From an uncultured Lachnospiraceae bacterium (GTDB lineage Bacteria > Bacillota > Clostridia > Lachnospirales > Lachnospiraceae): a stretch of DNA of 64,000 nucleotides. A model generated the notes under the pieces. It was not told the origin of the DNA. It saw only the letters and a list, made by a program, of their open reading frames with translations, and searched no databases. This document shows, in pieces, positions 52,723 to 60,578 of the stretch. The first letter of the stretch is position 1; every line of letters starts with the position of its first letter. A program made the translations under genes and the position numbers. The stretch spans positions 16,713 through 80,712 of the forward strand of contig CAJTMW010000020.1 in the NCBI GenBank assembly GCA_910577275.1, given 5' to 3'.

Positions 52723-53607
52723 TCAGCGCCGTCCCCAAAAATCTCTGTCTTTAAGCGTTCCCTCCGCCGCCGTCACTTTTCCGCCGGAAAGCAGATAACT
52801 TTTCAGATTCCGCTGCAAGGAAGTGTTTTCCGGCAAATCCTTAAGGGGAATATCCTGCCTTTTAAATACCCACGTCATAAATTCCCCCTCGTCAATCCCC
52901 AGGGATTTCGTCACAAAATAATCCTGAAATCCCAGTATCTTTGAGGAAGGCGGCAGTACCTCCTTTAACGTGGGCGATAGCAGCCAGGACTCACACTTTA
53001 TCTTTGCCCCGGCATACGGTATGAATTTTTCGGCAAAAAACTGCCGCGCCCTCAGAATAGAGCCCTCTATCTCCTCTGCGGTCAGCCTTGCGTCCGACGG
53101 AATGTGCAGCCAGATACACTTCTCATTTTCAGCGCTTTCCCCGGCGTCCGTTCCATCTGCGGACATTGCGTTATCAGTACCGGGAATTTCCGCTATCTCA
53201 TATTCCAGTTCTCCGATTCTAAAAAGCAGCCCTGAAATCTGTCTGGGCGTCCACCATTCCCTGTCGAAACCATAATTGCCGTAGCTTTCCCCGTGTTCTT
53301 TCACAAAACGGCTAAAACACTTCATAGTATCCACATAAATCTCTTCCGAAATTCCAAGCTTCTCATATATTTCAAAGGTTTTCAGCGCACACGAAAGCTC
53401 GCAGGCCAGGATTCCAAAGCCCCCCGCGTCTTCCCCGATATACTGTTTTAATTCCGCAAGCCCCGCTTTCCATGTGGCGGTATGAAAAAGCTTTTCCATG
53501 GAAGCGCTAAGGCTGCCGTCCTCTGTCAGTCTTTCATTTCTCAAAATACAGTCCGTCGCTTCCGCCGGCATAGATATTTTGCCGCATAACTCTTTTAAAT
53601 TTTTCAT
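52723..53607 (-). CDS. Acyltransferase-like protein with GNAT-type C-terminal domain
   Basis: A 294-residue soluble protein. The N-terminal helical part (about 1-135) and a beta-rich part (LEYEIAEI, then CIWLHIPSDARLTAEEIEGS) resemble bacterial proteins with a GNAT-like C-terminal domain. About 22 extra residues (141-163, Asp/Ala/Ser-rich) interrupt it. It is the first gene of the glycan cluster and could acylate a sugar. No catalytic residues are assigned. Confidence 0.65.
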   Translation of the reverse strand: MKNLKELCGKISMPAEATDCILRNERLTEDGSLSASMEKLFHTATWKAGLAELKQYIGEDAGGFGILACELSCALKTFEIYEKLGISEEIYVDTMKCFSRFVKEHGESYGNYGFDREWWTPRQISGLLFRIGELEYEIAEIPGTDNAMSADGTDAGESAENEKCIWLHIPSDARLTAEEIEGSILRARQFFAEKFIPYAGAKIKCESWLLSPTLKEVLPPSSKILGFQDYFVTKSLGIDEGEFMTWVFKRQDIPLKDLPENTSLQRNLKSYLLSGGKVTAAEGTLKDRDFWGRR

Positions 53608-53691
53608 TGGTTTTCAGACGCCCCCTGTTTTTCTGATTCTTCTATTTTACCATAATCGGTATGTGAATGACACTATATTTTTCTTTATTCC

Positions 53692-53729
53692 CGCGGGCAA
53701 TGATGCTGGCGCCAGCATCATTGCCCGCG
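53692..53729. repeat. Perfect 38-bp palindrome
   Basis: Arms of 19 nt (53692-53710 and 53711-53729) with no loop, centred on GGC|GCC. The left arm reads CGCGGGCAATGATGCTGGC. It lies between the glycan cluster and the terminator of the small gene at 53826-53957. As RNA it would form a very stable hairpin; as DNA it could be a protein site. Confidence 0.9.
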
Positions 53730-53732
53730 CGC

Positions 53733-53779
53733 AAAAAAAGCCGGCTATGCGTCACCATTTTCTCTTTGCATAACCGGCT
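53733..53779 (-). terminator. Strong intrinsic terminator of the small gene
   Basis: AGCCGGCTATGC (53739-53750) pairs with GCATAACCGGCT (53768-53779) with one mismatch, and the minus strand continues with seven T. It ends transcription from the 43-residue gene. The plus strand side is also T-rich, so it may act both ways. Confidence 0.85.
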
Positions 53780-53825
53780 CTTTTCTTTTCCTTATTTAGT
53801 TGTGTTTTCATGCCGTCTGTGTCTC

Positions 53826-53957
53826 TTACTTTCTCAGCAAAAGATAACTTTCAAATGCGCTGCGGTCGTCAGATAATGCTGCCAGACTGCACATAATTTC
53901 TGCAGCATGCTCCTCGAAATATTTTTTGATATTATTTTTCAATACTACGATACTCAT
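53826..53957 (-). CDS. 43-residue small protein
   Basis: A short frame with a good ribosome site (AAAAGGAG, 9 nt before the ATG) and its own strong terminator, so it is likely a real gene. The protein begins MSIVVLKNNIKKYF and ends FESYLLLRK. It has a basic, amphipathic N-terminal helix, a single Cys (residue 23) and an acidic middle (ALSDDRSAFE). No signal peptide is clear. It could be a secreted peptide precursor or a small regulator; no family is recognised. Confidence 0.7.
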   Translation of the reverse strand: MSIVVLKNNIKKYFEEHAAEIMCSLAALSDDRSAFESYLLLRK

Positions 53958-54080
53958 AGCTGTAATCTCCTTTTCTGATATTGCTTTGTTTCTTGTTTAC
54001 AATACCATTTTACCGGAAAACAGCTATGATACCAGAGGTTAATTTGACTTGTTTTACGGCGATATTGACCTGTAGTATAG

Positions 54081-54929
54081 TTAGTTTTTTACCTGCCGCC
54101 CCTCATGGTTCATATGATACCCCTCCCGATAAATCAATTCCGAAATCGGCACGAAAGTATATCCTTCATTTTTTAATGTGGCAATCAGTGTGTCCAACGC
54201 CTGCGCTGTATATTTCGCCCCATTATGGCACAAGATGATGGAGCCGTTTCCAAGATGCTTGTGCTGTGTCACTGTCTTGATGATGGAATCCACGCCGTAA
54301 TCTTTCCAGTCCAAGCTGTCAACATCCCATTGAATGGTAAAATATCCACAGTCCTTTGCCACATTCACCACCGCATTATCATAATCCCCATAGGGCGGCC
54401 TGAACAGGAACATTTCATAGCCGGTCAGTTCCTGCACCTTGGTATGTACCTTCATCAGCTCTTCCTTTTTTTCCTCATCGGACAGCTGACTCATGTTCTT
54501 GTGGTTTTCACTGTGGTTTCCCAAGTCGTGACCTGCTGCCAGAATCGCCTTCACATCGTCAGGATAGCTCTCCACCCATCCCCCTGTCATAAAAAATGTG
54601 ACATGTATGTCATGTTTTTTTAAAATTTCCAGAATTTTAGCCGTATCCTCATTCCCCCAGGCTGCGTCAAAGCTGAGCGCAATCTTTTTCTCCGGCGTAT
54701 CCACGCAGTAAATCGGCAGTTCCCGGCCGTCTACGCTGTTGCTCACTGTCACGTTTTCTCCCGCCACCACAAGCATTCCCCGGAGTATGGCAAAAGCCGT
54801 CAATGCAAACACGCCGTATTTTAATCCCAGAAGCGCCCTCTGCCTGGCATATTCCTCTCCGCTCTGCCCCTCTTTTCTCGGAGGGAAAAGCCTTATCTTC
54901 CGTCTGATTTTTTCTATGTACCCTTTCAT
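54081..54929 (-). CDS. Polysaccharide deacetylase (CE4), membrane-anchored
   Basis: About 282 residues. One N-terminal membrane helix (about 36-56) precedes the NodB-type domain. Motifs: LSFDAAWGNEDT (catalytic Asp and metal Asp region), NHSENH (metal His), FRPPYGDYD, VDSLDW and LCHN. This combination is typical of clostridial PdaB-like proteins that remove acetyl groups from peptidoglycan. ATG at 54929 is preferred to an upstream GTG, although the ribosome site is weak. Confidence 0.9.
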   Translation of the reverse strand: MKGYIEKIRRKIRLFPPRKEGQSGEEYARQRALLGLKYGVFALTAFAILRGMLVVAGENVTVSNSVDGRELPIYCVDTPEKKIALSFDAAWGNEDTAKILEILKKHDIHVTFFMTGGWVESYPDDVKAILAAGHDLGNHSENHKNMSQLSDEEKKEELMKVHTKVQELTGYEMFLFRPPYGDYDNAVVNVAKDCGYFTIQWDVDSLDWKDYGVDSIIKTVTQHKHLGNGSIILCHNGAKYTAQALDTLIATLKNEGYTFVPISELIYREGYHMNHEGRQVKN

Positions 54930-55007
54930 AAAAAGCACCCGTTATTGTTATTGCTACAGTTTATGAAAGGAAAGTTTGGCCATATGCCACATGAGGTACG
55001 TTTCTCC

Positions 55008-55877
55008 TTAAAACAGGCTCATTTGCTCATACCCCTTATCCTCCGGGAACTCACGAAGATAAGCAAATATTTTATCCATATCGCTTACCATGTTGTTTTT
55101 CCTGCATATTTCATGAAACCTGCCCATAAGCTCTCTGTTGTTGTCGCTGACCACCTCGTAGGCATAGCCGTATTTTCTGTGGTATCTCTCCCGCATTCCG
55201 GGAAAATGCTCGTCCAGCTTCCGGTAAAAATATTCTCTGTCGCCCTCCCGAAGCGTCACGCCGATGCCGAAGCAAATCACGCCGTACACCCCCGCCTCTA
55301 TACAGTAGTCCAGAATTCCCTCCATGTTTTCCCGCGTATCATTGATAAAAGGCAGCAGAGGAGAAAACCACACCACTGTGGGAATGCCGTTTTCCTGCAG
55401 AATTTTCAAGACCTCAAATCGCCTCCTTGTCGTACAGACCTTCGGCTCCAGGATTTTGCACAAGTCCTCGTCATAAGTGGTAAGCGTCATCTGCACCACG
55501 CACTTTGCCTTGCGGTTAATGCTCCTTAGCAAATCCAAATCCCGCAGAATCCTGTCGGACTTGGTCTGTATGGCAAGCCCGAACTCATAACGGTCTATCA
55601 GCTCAAGACATCTCCTCGTAAGCATCAGCCTCTCCTCACAGTGCATATAAGAATCGCACATGGCTCCTGTGCCTATCATACACTTTTTCCTTTTGGAGCG
55701 GAGCGCCGCCTCCAAAAGCTCCGGGGCGTTCCGCTTTACTTCTATATCCTCAAAATCATGGTTTATCTGGTAGCATCTGCTGCGGCTGTCGCAGTAAATA
55801 CAGCCGTGGGTGCACCCCCGGTACAGATTCATGCCGTTTTTTGCCGATAAAATCCCTTTTGCGTCTACAAAATGCAT
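55008..55877 (-). CDS. SPL-family radical SAM protein
   Basis: About 289 residues. The cluster motif is GCTHGCIYCDSRS (CX3CX2C). The sequences around TGAMCDSYMHCEE and QTKSDRILRDLDLL fit the spore-photoproduct-lyase-like family, members of which are widespread and mostly uncharacterised. The ATG at 55877 starts MHFVDAKGIL, the usual N-terminus of this family; an upstream TTG is less likely. It is short compared with true SplB. Confidence 0.85.
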   Translation of the reverse strand: MHFVDAKGILSAKNGMNLYRGCTHGCIYCDSRSRCYQINHDFEDIEVKRNAPELLEAALRSKRKKCMIGTGAMCDSYMHCEERLMLTRRCLELIDRYEFGLAIQTKSDRILRDLDLLRSINRKAKCVVQMTLTTYDEDLCKILEPKVCTTRRRFEVLKILQENGIPTVVWFSPLLPFINDTRENMEGILDYCIEAGVYGVICFGIGVTLREGDREYFYRKLDEHFPGMRERYHRKYGYAYEVVSDNNRELMGRFHEICRKNNMVSDMDKIFAYLREFPEDKGYEQMSLF

Positions 55878-55905
55878 CTGACTCTGGCCCCATTCTACGA
55901 ACAAT

Positions 55906-55940
55906 GGTCAGCACGCTTTGCGAGCCGGCCTTATGTTAAA
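55906..55940. repeat. Short stem-loop repeat, copy 2
   Basis: GGTCAGCACGCTTTGCGAGC then CGGCC TTATG; arms GGTC/GGCC and CGC/GCG. Matches copies at 16970-17003 and 57877-57907. It sits before the SPL-type gene and beside the terminator 55936-55965. Confidence 0.5.
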
Positions 55941-55965
55941 AAGGGCTGCCGTCCCGCGGCAGCCC
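55936..55965 (-). terminator. Terminator of the GH79-like gene
   Basis: GGGCTGCCG (55943-55951) pairs with CGGCAGCCC (55957-55965) around a 5-nt loop, followed on the minus strand by five T. It lies about 90 nt downstream of the stop at 56055. Confidence 0.85.
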
Positions 55966-56054
55966 CACTCTCCTGCTTCTCTTTTTAAAGTCAACAAACA
56001 CGCCGCAGACAATCATCTGACTCTCTGCCCGCGGAAACAGATTTTTTCCGAAAG

Positions 56055-57581
56055 TTACATAACAAGGAATGTACAGGTTCCCGGCGCAAGCTCCACGCAT
56101 CCGGCTTCCTGGATAACCGGCTTCATTTCCGGCAGCGCATTGCCTTCGCCCAGAACAAGCGGCTTGTCGTTCAGTGTCATCACTGTTGAACGCACCTTCC
56201 CGTTTTCGCCTGCCAGCGTATAACGCTGCGCTTCCTTCGGAAGCTCGACGGTTGTAGCCTCCGTCAGGGAATTGTTGATTATCAGGTAAACAACGCCGTC
56301 TTTTCCGTCCTTGCGCGAATGGGCAAAGACATGGGCGCCTTCGCGGATTGCTTCCCCGGAATCGTAAACCGTGCTCCCCATCAGCCTGTTCCACAAAAGA
56401 ACCGCAAAGTAATTAGGGCGGGGGTCAAACACTTCCCTTGCAAGGAAACCGTAATCGGAGGAGGCCAGGGTGTTATGGAAAATCACTCCGTTGGTGATGG
56501 ATGCAAAACCGCCAAGCTCGTTTAATGTGCGCAGTACGTCCAGATAAGTGGAGGCCCAGGTGTCTCCGCCGCCGCCGGCATCGCCGGACTCCGTCACCCA
56601 CATTTCTCCGCCGGGGCAGTATTTATCCCGCATGGGCGCATAGGTGCGGGCAAAGTTAAGAGCCGTAGCCAGATAAGGCTCGCTGTTTGCCTCCTCCGCC
56701 TGCCAGTGTCCTGCCGGCATAACGGATGCAAGACGCTCCGAAATCCCGTTGTAATAGTGATAACTGAACACATCGAGAGGCTCCTTCGTGCCTTCCATCA
56801 AATCCGCACACCCACAGCTGTTTACAAGCTGCTCCACGCCGCCGGATTTTCCGTCGCCCCCTTTTCCAAAGGTAACATTATCTCCTCCTGTGGTGCTCGG
56901 CCCCACACAGAGGCAGTCGGGATAGTTCTCGCGAAGCCAGCCAAAGAACAAATCCTGGTCTCTGCGGTAATGCTCGGGCGTATAGCCTTTCGGGAATCCG
57001 GTATCCTCCATCATGTTAGGCTCATTGGCAAATTCCGCCGCATTGATAGGAACTCCGTACTCTTTGCTTAAAGAAAAGAGTTTTTCGGCCTCCGCCGGAT
57101 GCCAGGGTTCCTCCGCGCTGTGCAGTCCGGGACAGTTTGCCACGGAAACAATCAGCTTTGCGCCGATTGCTTTCACAAAGTCCAGAACGCCAATCCACTG
57201 TTCTTTTGTCAGTACATTCAAATAGCCTTCCGGCGCCTTGCCGCCGGTAGTGCCGTCAAAATCATAGTAGGTTTTCGTCGCCCATGTTCCTGAAACGCGC
57301 ACCCAGACCGGACCGAATTCCTTCGCCAGAGAGCGAAGCTTCTCGCTATACAAATCAATAGGTGCATAAACCTGCATTAAATCCTTGTACATTGCCGCAA
57401 TTCCTTCGGAAGTGGGCGTCACGTGAAATTCCTCTGTTCCGGCAATCTGCCCGGGCGTGTAAGCCTTCCAGAATGTGCCTCCCGTTACCTCGGCAAATTC
57501 CACATTATAAGACATCATCATCGGATTTACTTCCCGGAGCTCTTTTAACTGCTCAGGATTCAGTTTTACAAATTGGGACAT
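56055..57581 (-). CDS. GH79-like glycoside hydrolase
   Basis: About 508 residues. A TIM barrel with NAAEFANEPNMMEDTGFP (acid/base Glu in the NEP motif) and MWVTESGDAGGGGDTW (nucleophile Glu in TES), then a beta-sandwich tail. This is the pattern of GH79 heparanase/beta-glucuronidase and related clan A enzymes. There is no signal peptide, so it acts inside the cell. AAGGAG lies before the ATG at 57581. No transporter is encoded next to it. Confidence 0.75.
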   Translation of the reverse strand: MSQFVKLNPEQLKELREVNPMMMSYNVEFAEVTGGTFWKAYTPGQIAGTEEFHVTPTSEGIAAMYKDLMQVYAPIDLYSEKLRSLAKEFGPVWVRVSGTWATKTYYDFDGTTGGKAPEGYLNVLTKEQWIGVLDFVKAIGAKLIVSVANCPGLHSAEEPWHPAEAEKLFSLSKEYGVPINAAEFANEPNMMEDTGFPKGYTPEHYRRDQDLFFGWLRENYPDCLCVGPSTTGGDNVTFGKGGDGKSGGVEQLVNSCGCADLMEGTKEPLDVFSYHYYNGISERLASVMPAGHWQAEEANSEPYLATALNFARTYAPMRDKYCPGGEMWVTESGDAGGGGDTWASTYLDVLRTLNELGGFASITNGVIFHNTLASSDYGFLAREVFDPRPNYFAVLLWNRLMGSTVYDSGEAIREGAHVFAHSRKDGKDGVVYLIINNSLTEATTVELPKEAQRYTLAGENGKVRSTVMTLNDKPLVLGEGNALPEMKPVIQEAGCVELAPGTCTFLVM

Positions 57582-57716
57582 AATTTTCTCCTTTCCCGGC
57601 ATCCCCCAATGCCATTGCACAATTTCTTTGATTCAGTATAACAAATCCCATTAAAAATGCATAGAATTTTCAACCAAAATACGATTTTTCCCAAATATTG
57701 TCTGTAAAATTTGTTG

Positions 57717-57745
57717 TTGACATTTCAGAAAAGTTATAGTAGACT
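57717..57745 (+). promoter_or_regulatory. Promoter of the T-box/valS transcript
   Basis: -35 TTGACA (57717-57722), 17-bp spacer, -10 TAGACT (57740-57745). The transcript would begin near 57752 and run through the T-box. Confidence 0.75.
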
Positions 57746-57749
57746 TATC

Positions 57750-58106
57750 GAAAATTAAAAAGGACAAAGGCTTTGACGAGGAGGAGTACATATCTTTTCC
57801 GATGCACAGAGAGAAAGCGGTTGGTGTAAGCTTTTCTGAAGAAAGTATGGAAGTGGCCTCTGAGCTGTGAACAAACGCTGCGCACTTTGTGAGTCAGCTT
57901 ATTGTAGCGAAAGGAAATCTTATAAATTTCCAAGTAGCCTTCACCGGATTTCCCCCGTAACAGGGAAGCAATATCGGATGTGCGGCAGTATTGCGCCTGC
58001 AGTCCCGTATTGATTGAGCGCGGAAGGCTTATGCTTTCCGAATTTGGGTGGTACCACGGACTTTGTTCGCCCCGGAGTAATTTGACGTTGCTCCGGGGCT
58101 TTTTTG
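57750..58106 (+). ncRNA. T-box leader of the valyl-tRNA synthetase gene
   Basis: Stem I features are present: GAGGAGTAC (AGTA motif), ACAGAGAGAAAG, GGTTGGTG and GAAGTGGCCTCTGAG. A GTG valine codon after GAA (57853-57855) is the likely specifier. The T-box proper is TTTGGGTGGTACCACGG (58043-58059), which forms the antiterminator with uncharged tRNA. The competing terminator CCCCGGAG (58070-58077)/CTCCGGGG (58091-58098) is followed by six T. Uncharged tRNA(Val) should switch transcription on. The stem at 57877-57907 resembles repeats elsewhere in the window. Confidence 0.93.
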
Positions 58107-58178
58107 TAGTGGCGGCAAATACAGAATTTTGTTGTGACGGCAGATGCAGAACATTGCATGGAAAGAATGGAGGTAATC

Positions 58179-60578
58179 ATGGAAAAGCACTATCACTTTG
58201 AAACTATCGAAAAACAAATGCAGGAATTCTGGGAGAAGAATCAGATTTACAAATTTGATTCCGGAAAAAAGGGGCCCGTCTACTCCATCGACACACCGCC
58301 TCCCACGGTCAGCGGCAGTCTGCACATCGGACACGTTTTTTCCTATGCGCAGGCGGAAATGAACGCAAGGTTCCGCAGAATGCAGGGCTATAATGTATTT
58401 TATCCCTTTGGATTTGACGACAACGGGCTTCCCACCGAGCGTCTTGTGGAAAAGGAGGAACACCTTCAGGCCGGTTCCATGCCCCGCAGCTCCTTCACGG
58501 AAAAGTGTATGTCCGTCACCCGGAAATACGAGGAGGAATTTAAGGATATGTGGAAGTCCCTGGGCTTTTCCGTTGACTGGTCGCTGCAATATACCACCAT
58601 AAGCCCCGAGGTATCGAAGCTTTCACAGGCGCTGTTTTTAAATCTTGTAAAGCAGGGAAAGGCATACGATAAGCTCTCCCCCGTTCTCTGGTGCAAAAGC
58701 TGCAAGACCTCCATCGCCCAGGCGGAGCTTGACACCCGGGATGTGGAATCCTCTTTTCACTACATTCCATTCAGGGCCGGAGGGGAAACCATTGAGGTTG
58801 CCACCACACGCCCCGAGCTGCTCTACGGCTGTGTCTGCCTTTTTGTCAATCCGGCGGATGAACGATACCGGAAATATATCGGCAGGACTGTCCTTGTGCC
58901 TCTTTACGATTATGAAATTCCCGTCATGGCGGATGAAAAGGTCGGCATGGATAAGGGCACGGGAGCCGTAATGTGCGCCACCTTTGGCGACAGCACCGAC
59001 GCCGAATGGGCGGAAAAATATCGCCTGCCTTACCGCAAAGTCATTTTGCAGGACGGCACACTGGATAAGGACGTTCCCTTTCTCGGCGGCATGACCGTCC
59101 CTTGCGCAAGAGCCAGGATTGTCGAACTCCTTTCCGAAAAGGGGCTGCTTTTAAAATCGGAAAAAATCACTCATACCATCGCCGTCCACGAACGCTGCGG
59201 CACGGAGACGGAGATTATTCCCTCCCGCCAGTGGTACATTGATATTTTATCGGAAAAGGAACGTTTCCTCAAAGCCGCCGACGAGATTAACTGGTACCCC
59301 GCCCACATGAAAAGCCGTTATCTTTCGTGGGTATCCAATTTGAAATGGGACTGGTGCATTTCCCGCCAGCGTTACTTTGGCGTTCCTTTCCCTGTCTGGT
59401 ACTGTAAGGCCTGCGGCAAAGCCGTCTTTGCCGAACCGGAGCAGCTTCCGGTAAATCCCCTTGAAACGCCTTTTACGGGAAGCTGTGAATGCGGCTGCCG
59501 GGATTTTGTCCCGGAAAGCGCCGTCTTTGACACCTGGGCAACCTCATCGGTGACGCCCCAGATTAACGAGAGATTCGGTATTCCTCTTGTGCCCATGAGC
59601 GTGCGCTGCCAGGCCTCCGAAATCATCCGCACCTGGACCTTTTATACCATAGTAAGAAGCCTGTATCACACCGGAAAACTTCCATGGAAAGATATTATGA
59701 TTAGCGGTTTTGTCCTCGCCAGAAAAGGAGAAAAAATCAGCAAATCCAAAAACAACAGCTCCCTTACGCCAACCGGCCTGATTGAAACTTATTCCGCCGA
59801 CGCTGTCAGGTACTGGGCAGCCGGCGCCAGACTTGGCACCGACACCTTTTTTGCCCCGGACGACCTTGCCGCCGCCAGGCGTTTTCTCACAAAGCTGTGG
59901 AATGCCTGCAAGTTCTCCCTGTCCCATTTAAAGGACTTTACTCCCGCAGACGCGCCGGAGCTTTTACCTGTTGACGCGTGGATAATGGCGCGTACCCGGC
60001 AGGTAATCCGCAAGGCCCGAAAGCTCTTAAACGAATATGAAATCGGCTCCGCAAAAAGCGAAATTGACGATTTTTTCTGGAAGGACTTTTGTGATAATTA
60101 CATTGAAATCGTTAAGGAACGCCTTTACCGTCCCGATATTCATGGTGAGAGGGAGCGCCGAAGCGGCCAGTATGCCCTTTACTTTACCCTGCTTAATATC
60201 CTGAAGCTGTATGCAATTTATGTTCCCCATATCACAGAATATATTTATCAGGAATTTTTCAGACAGTATGAAAAGGGAATCTCTCTCCACCTGCTGCTCT
60301 GGGAAGGGGCGCCGGACACTTCCCCGCGCCTGCAGGAGGAGGACGGGCTTTTGCTGGAATTTGGCGAGGACGTAATCCGAATCCTGTCCAAAATCCGCAG
60401 GTGGAAATCAGAAAATAATCTGTCTATGCGCGACGAGACGGACTGCCTTGTCATCGACGCGCCCGAAAAGCTCCATCCCCTTTTCAGGCAGACGGAAAAA
60501 GACCTGCTTGCCTGCACCAAAGCAAAAACAATTCTGTACACAACGCCAGCTTCAGACACAGGAGAGGAATTTTTATGA
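58179..60578 (+). CDS. valS: Valyl-tRNA synthetase, archaeal-type
   Basis: A 799-residue class I synthetase. HIGH motif: PPPTVSGSLHIGHVF; KMSKS motif: GEKISKSKNN. Zinc-type Cys pairs are CKSCK and CKACGK ... CECGC. The editing domain includes ATTRPELLYG. DTWATSSVTP and the shorter length (bacterial forms are about 880) match the branch found in Archaea and some bacteria. GGAGG lies 7 nt before the ATG at 58179. It charges tRNA(Val) and is controlled by the T-box. Confidence 0.93.
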   Translation: MEKHYHFETIEKQMQEFWEKNQIYKFDSGKKGPVYSIDTPPPTVSGSLHIGHVFSYAQAEMNARFRRMQGYNVFYPFGFDDNGLPTERLVEKEEHLQAGSMPRSSFTEKCMSVTRKYEEEFKDMWKSLGFSVDWSLQYTTISPEVSKLSQALFLNLVKQGKAYDKLSPVLWCKSCKTSIAQAELDTRDVESSFHYIPFRAGGETIEVATTRPELLYGCVCLFVNPADERYRKYIGRTVLVPLYDYEIPVMADEKVGMDKGTGAVMCATFGDSTDAEWAEKYRLPYRKVILQDGTLDKDVPFLGGMTVPCARARIVELLSEKGLLLKSEKITHTIAVHERCGTETEIIPSRQWYIDILSEKERFLKAADEINWYPAHMKSRYLSWVSNLKWDWCISRQRYFGVPFPVWYCKACGKAVFAEPEQLPVNPLETPFTGSCECGCRDFVPESAVFDTWATSSVTPQINERFGIPLVPMSVRCQASEIIRTWTFYTIVRSLYHTGKLPWKDIMISGFVLARKGEKISKSKNNSSLTPTGLIETYSADAVRYWAAGARLGTDTFFAPDDLAAARRFLTKLWNACKFSLSHLKDFTPADAPELLPVDAWIMARTRQVIRKARKLLNEYEIGSAKSEIDDFFWKDFCDNYIEIVKERLYRPDIHGERERRSGQYALYFTLLNILKLYAIYVPHITEYIYQEFFRQYEKGISLHLLLWEGAPDTSPRLQEEDGLLLEFGEDVIRILSKIRRWKSENNLSMRDETDCLVIDAPEKLHPLFRQTEKDLLACTKAKTILYTTPASDTGEEFL

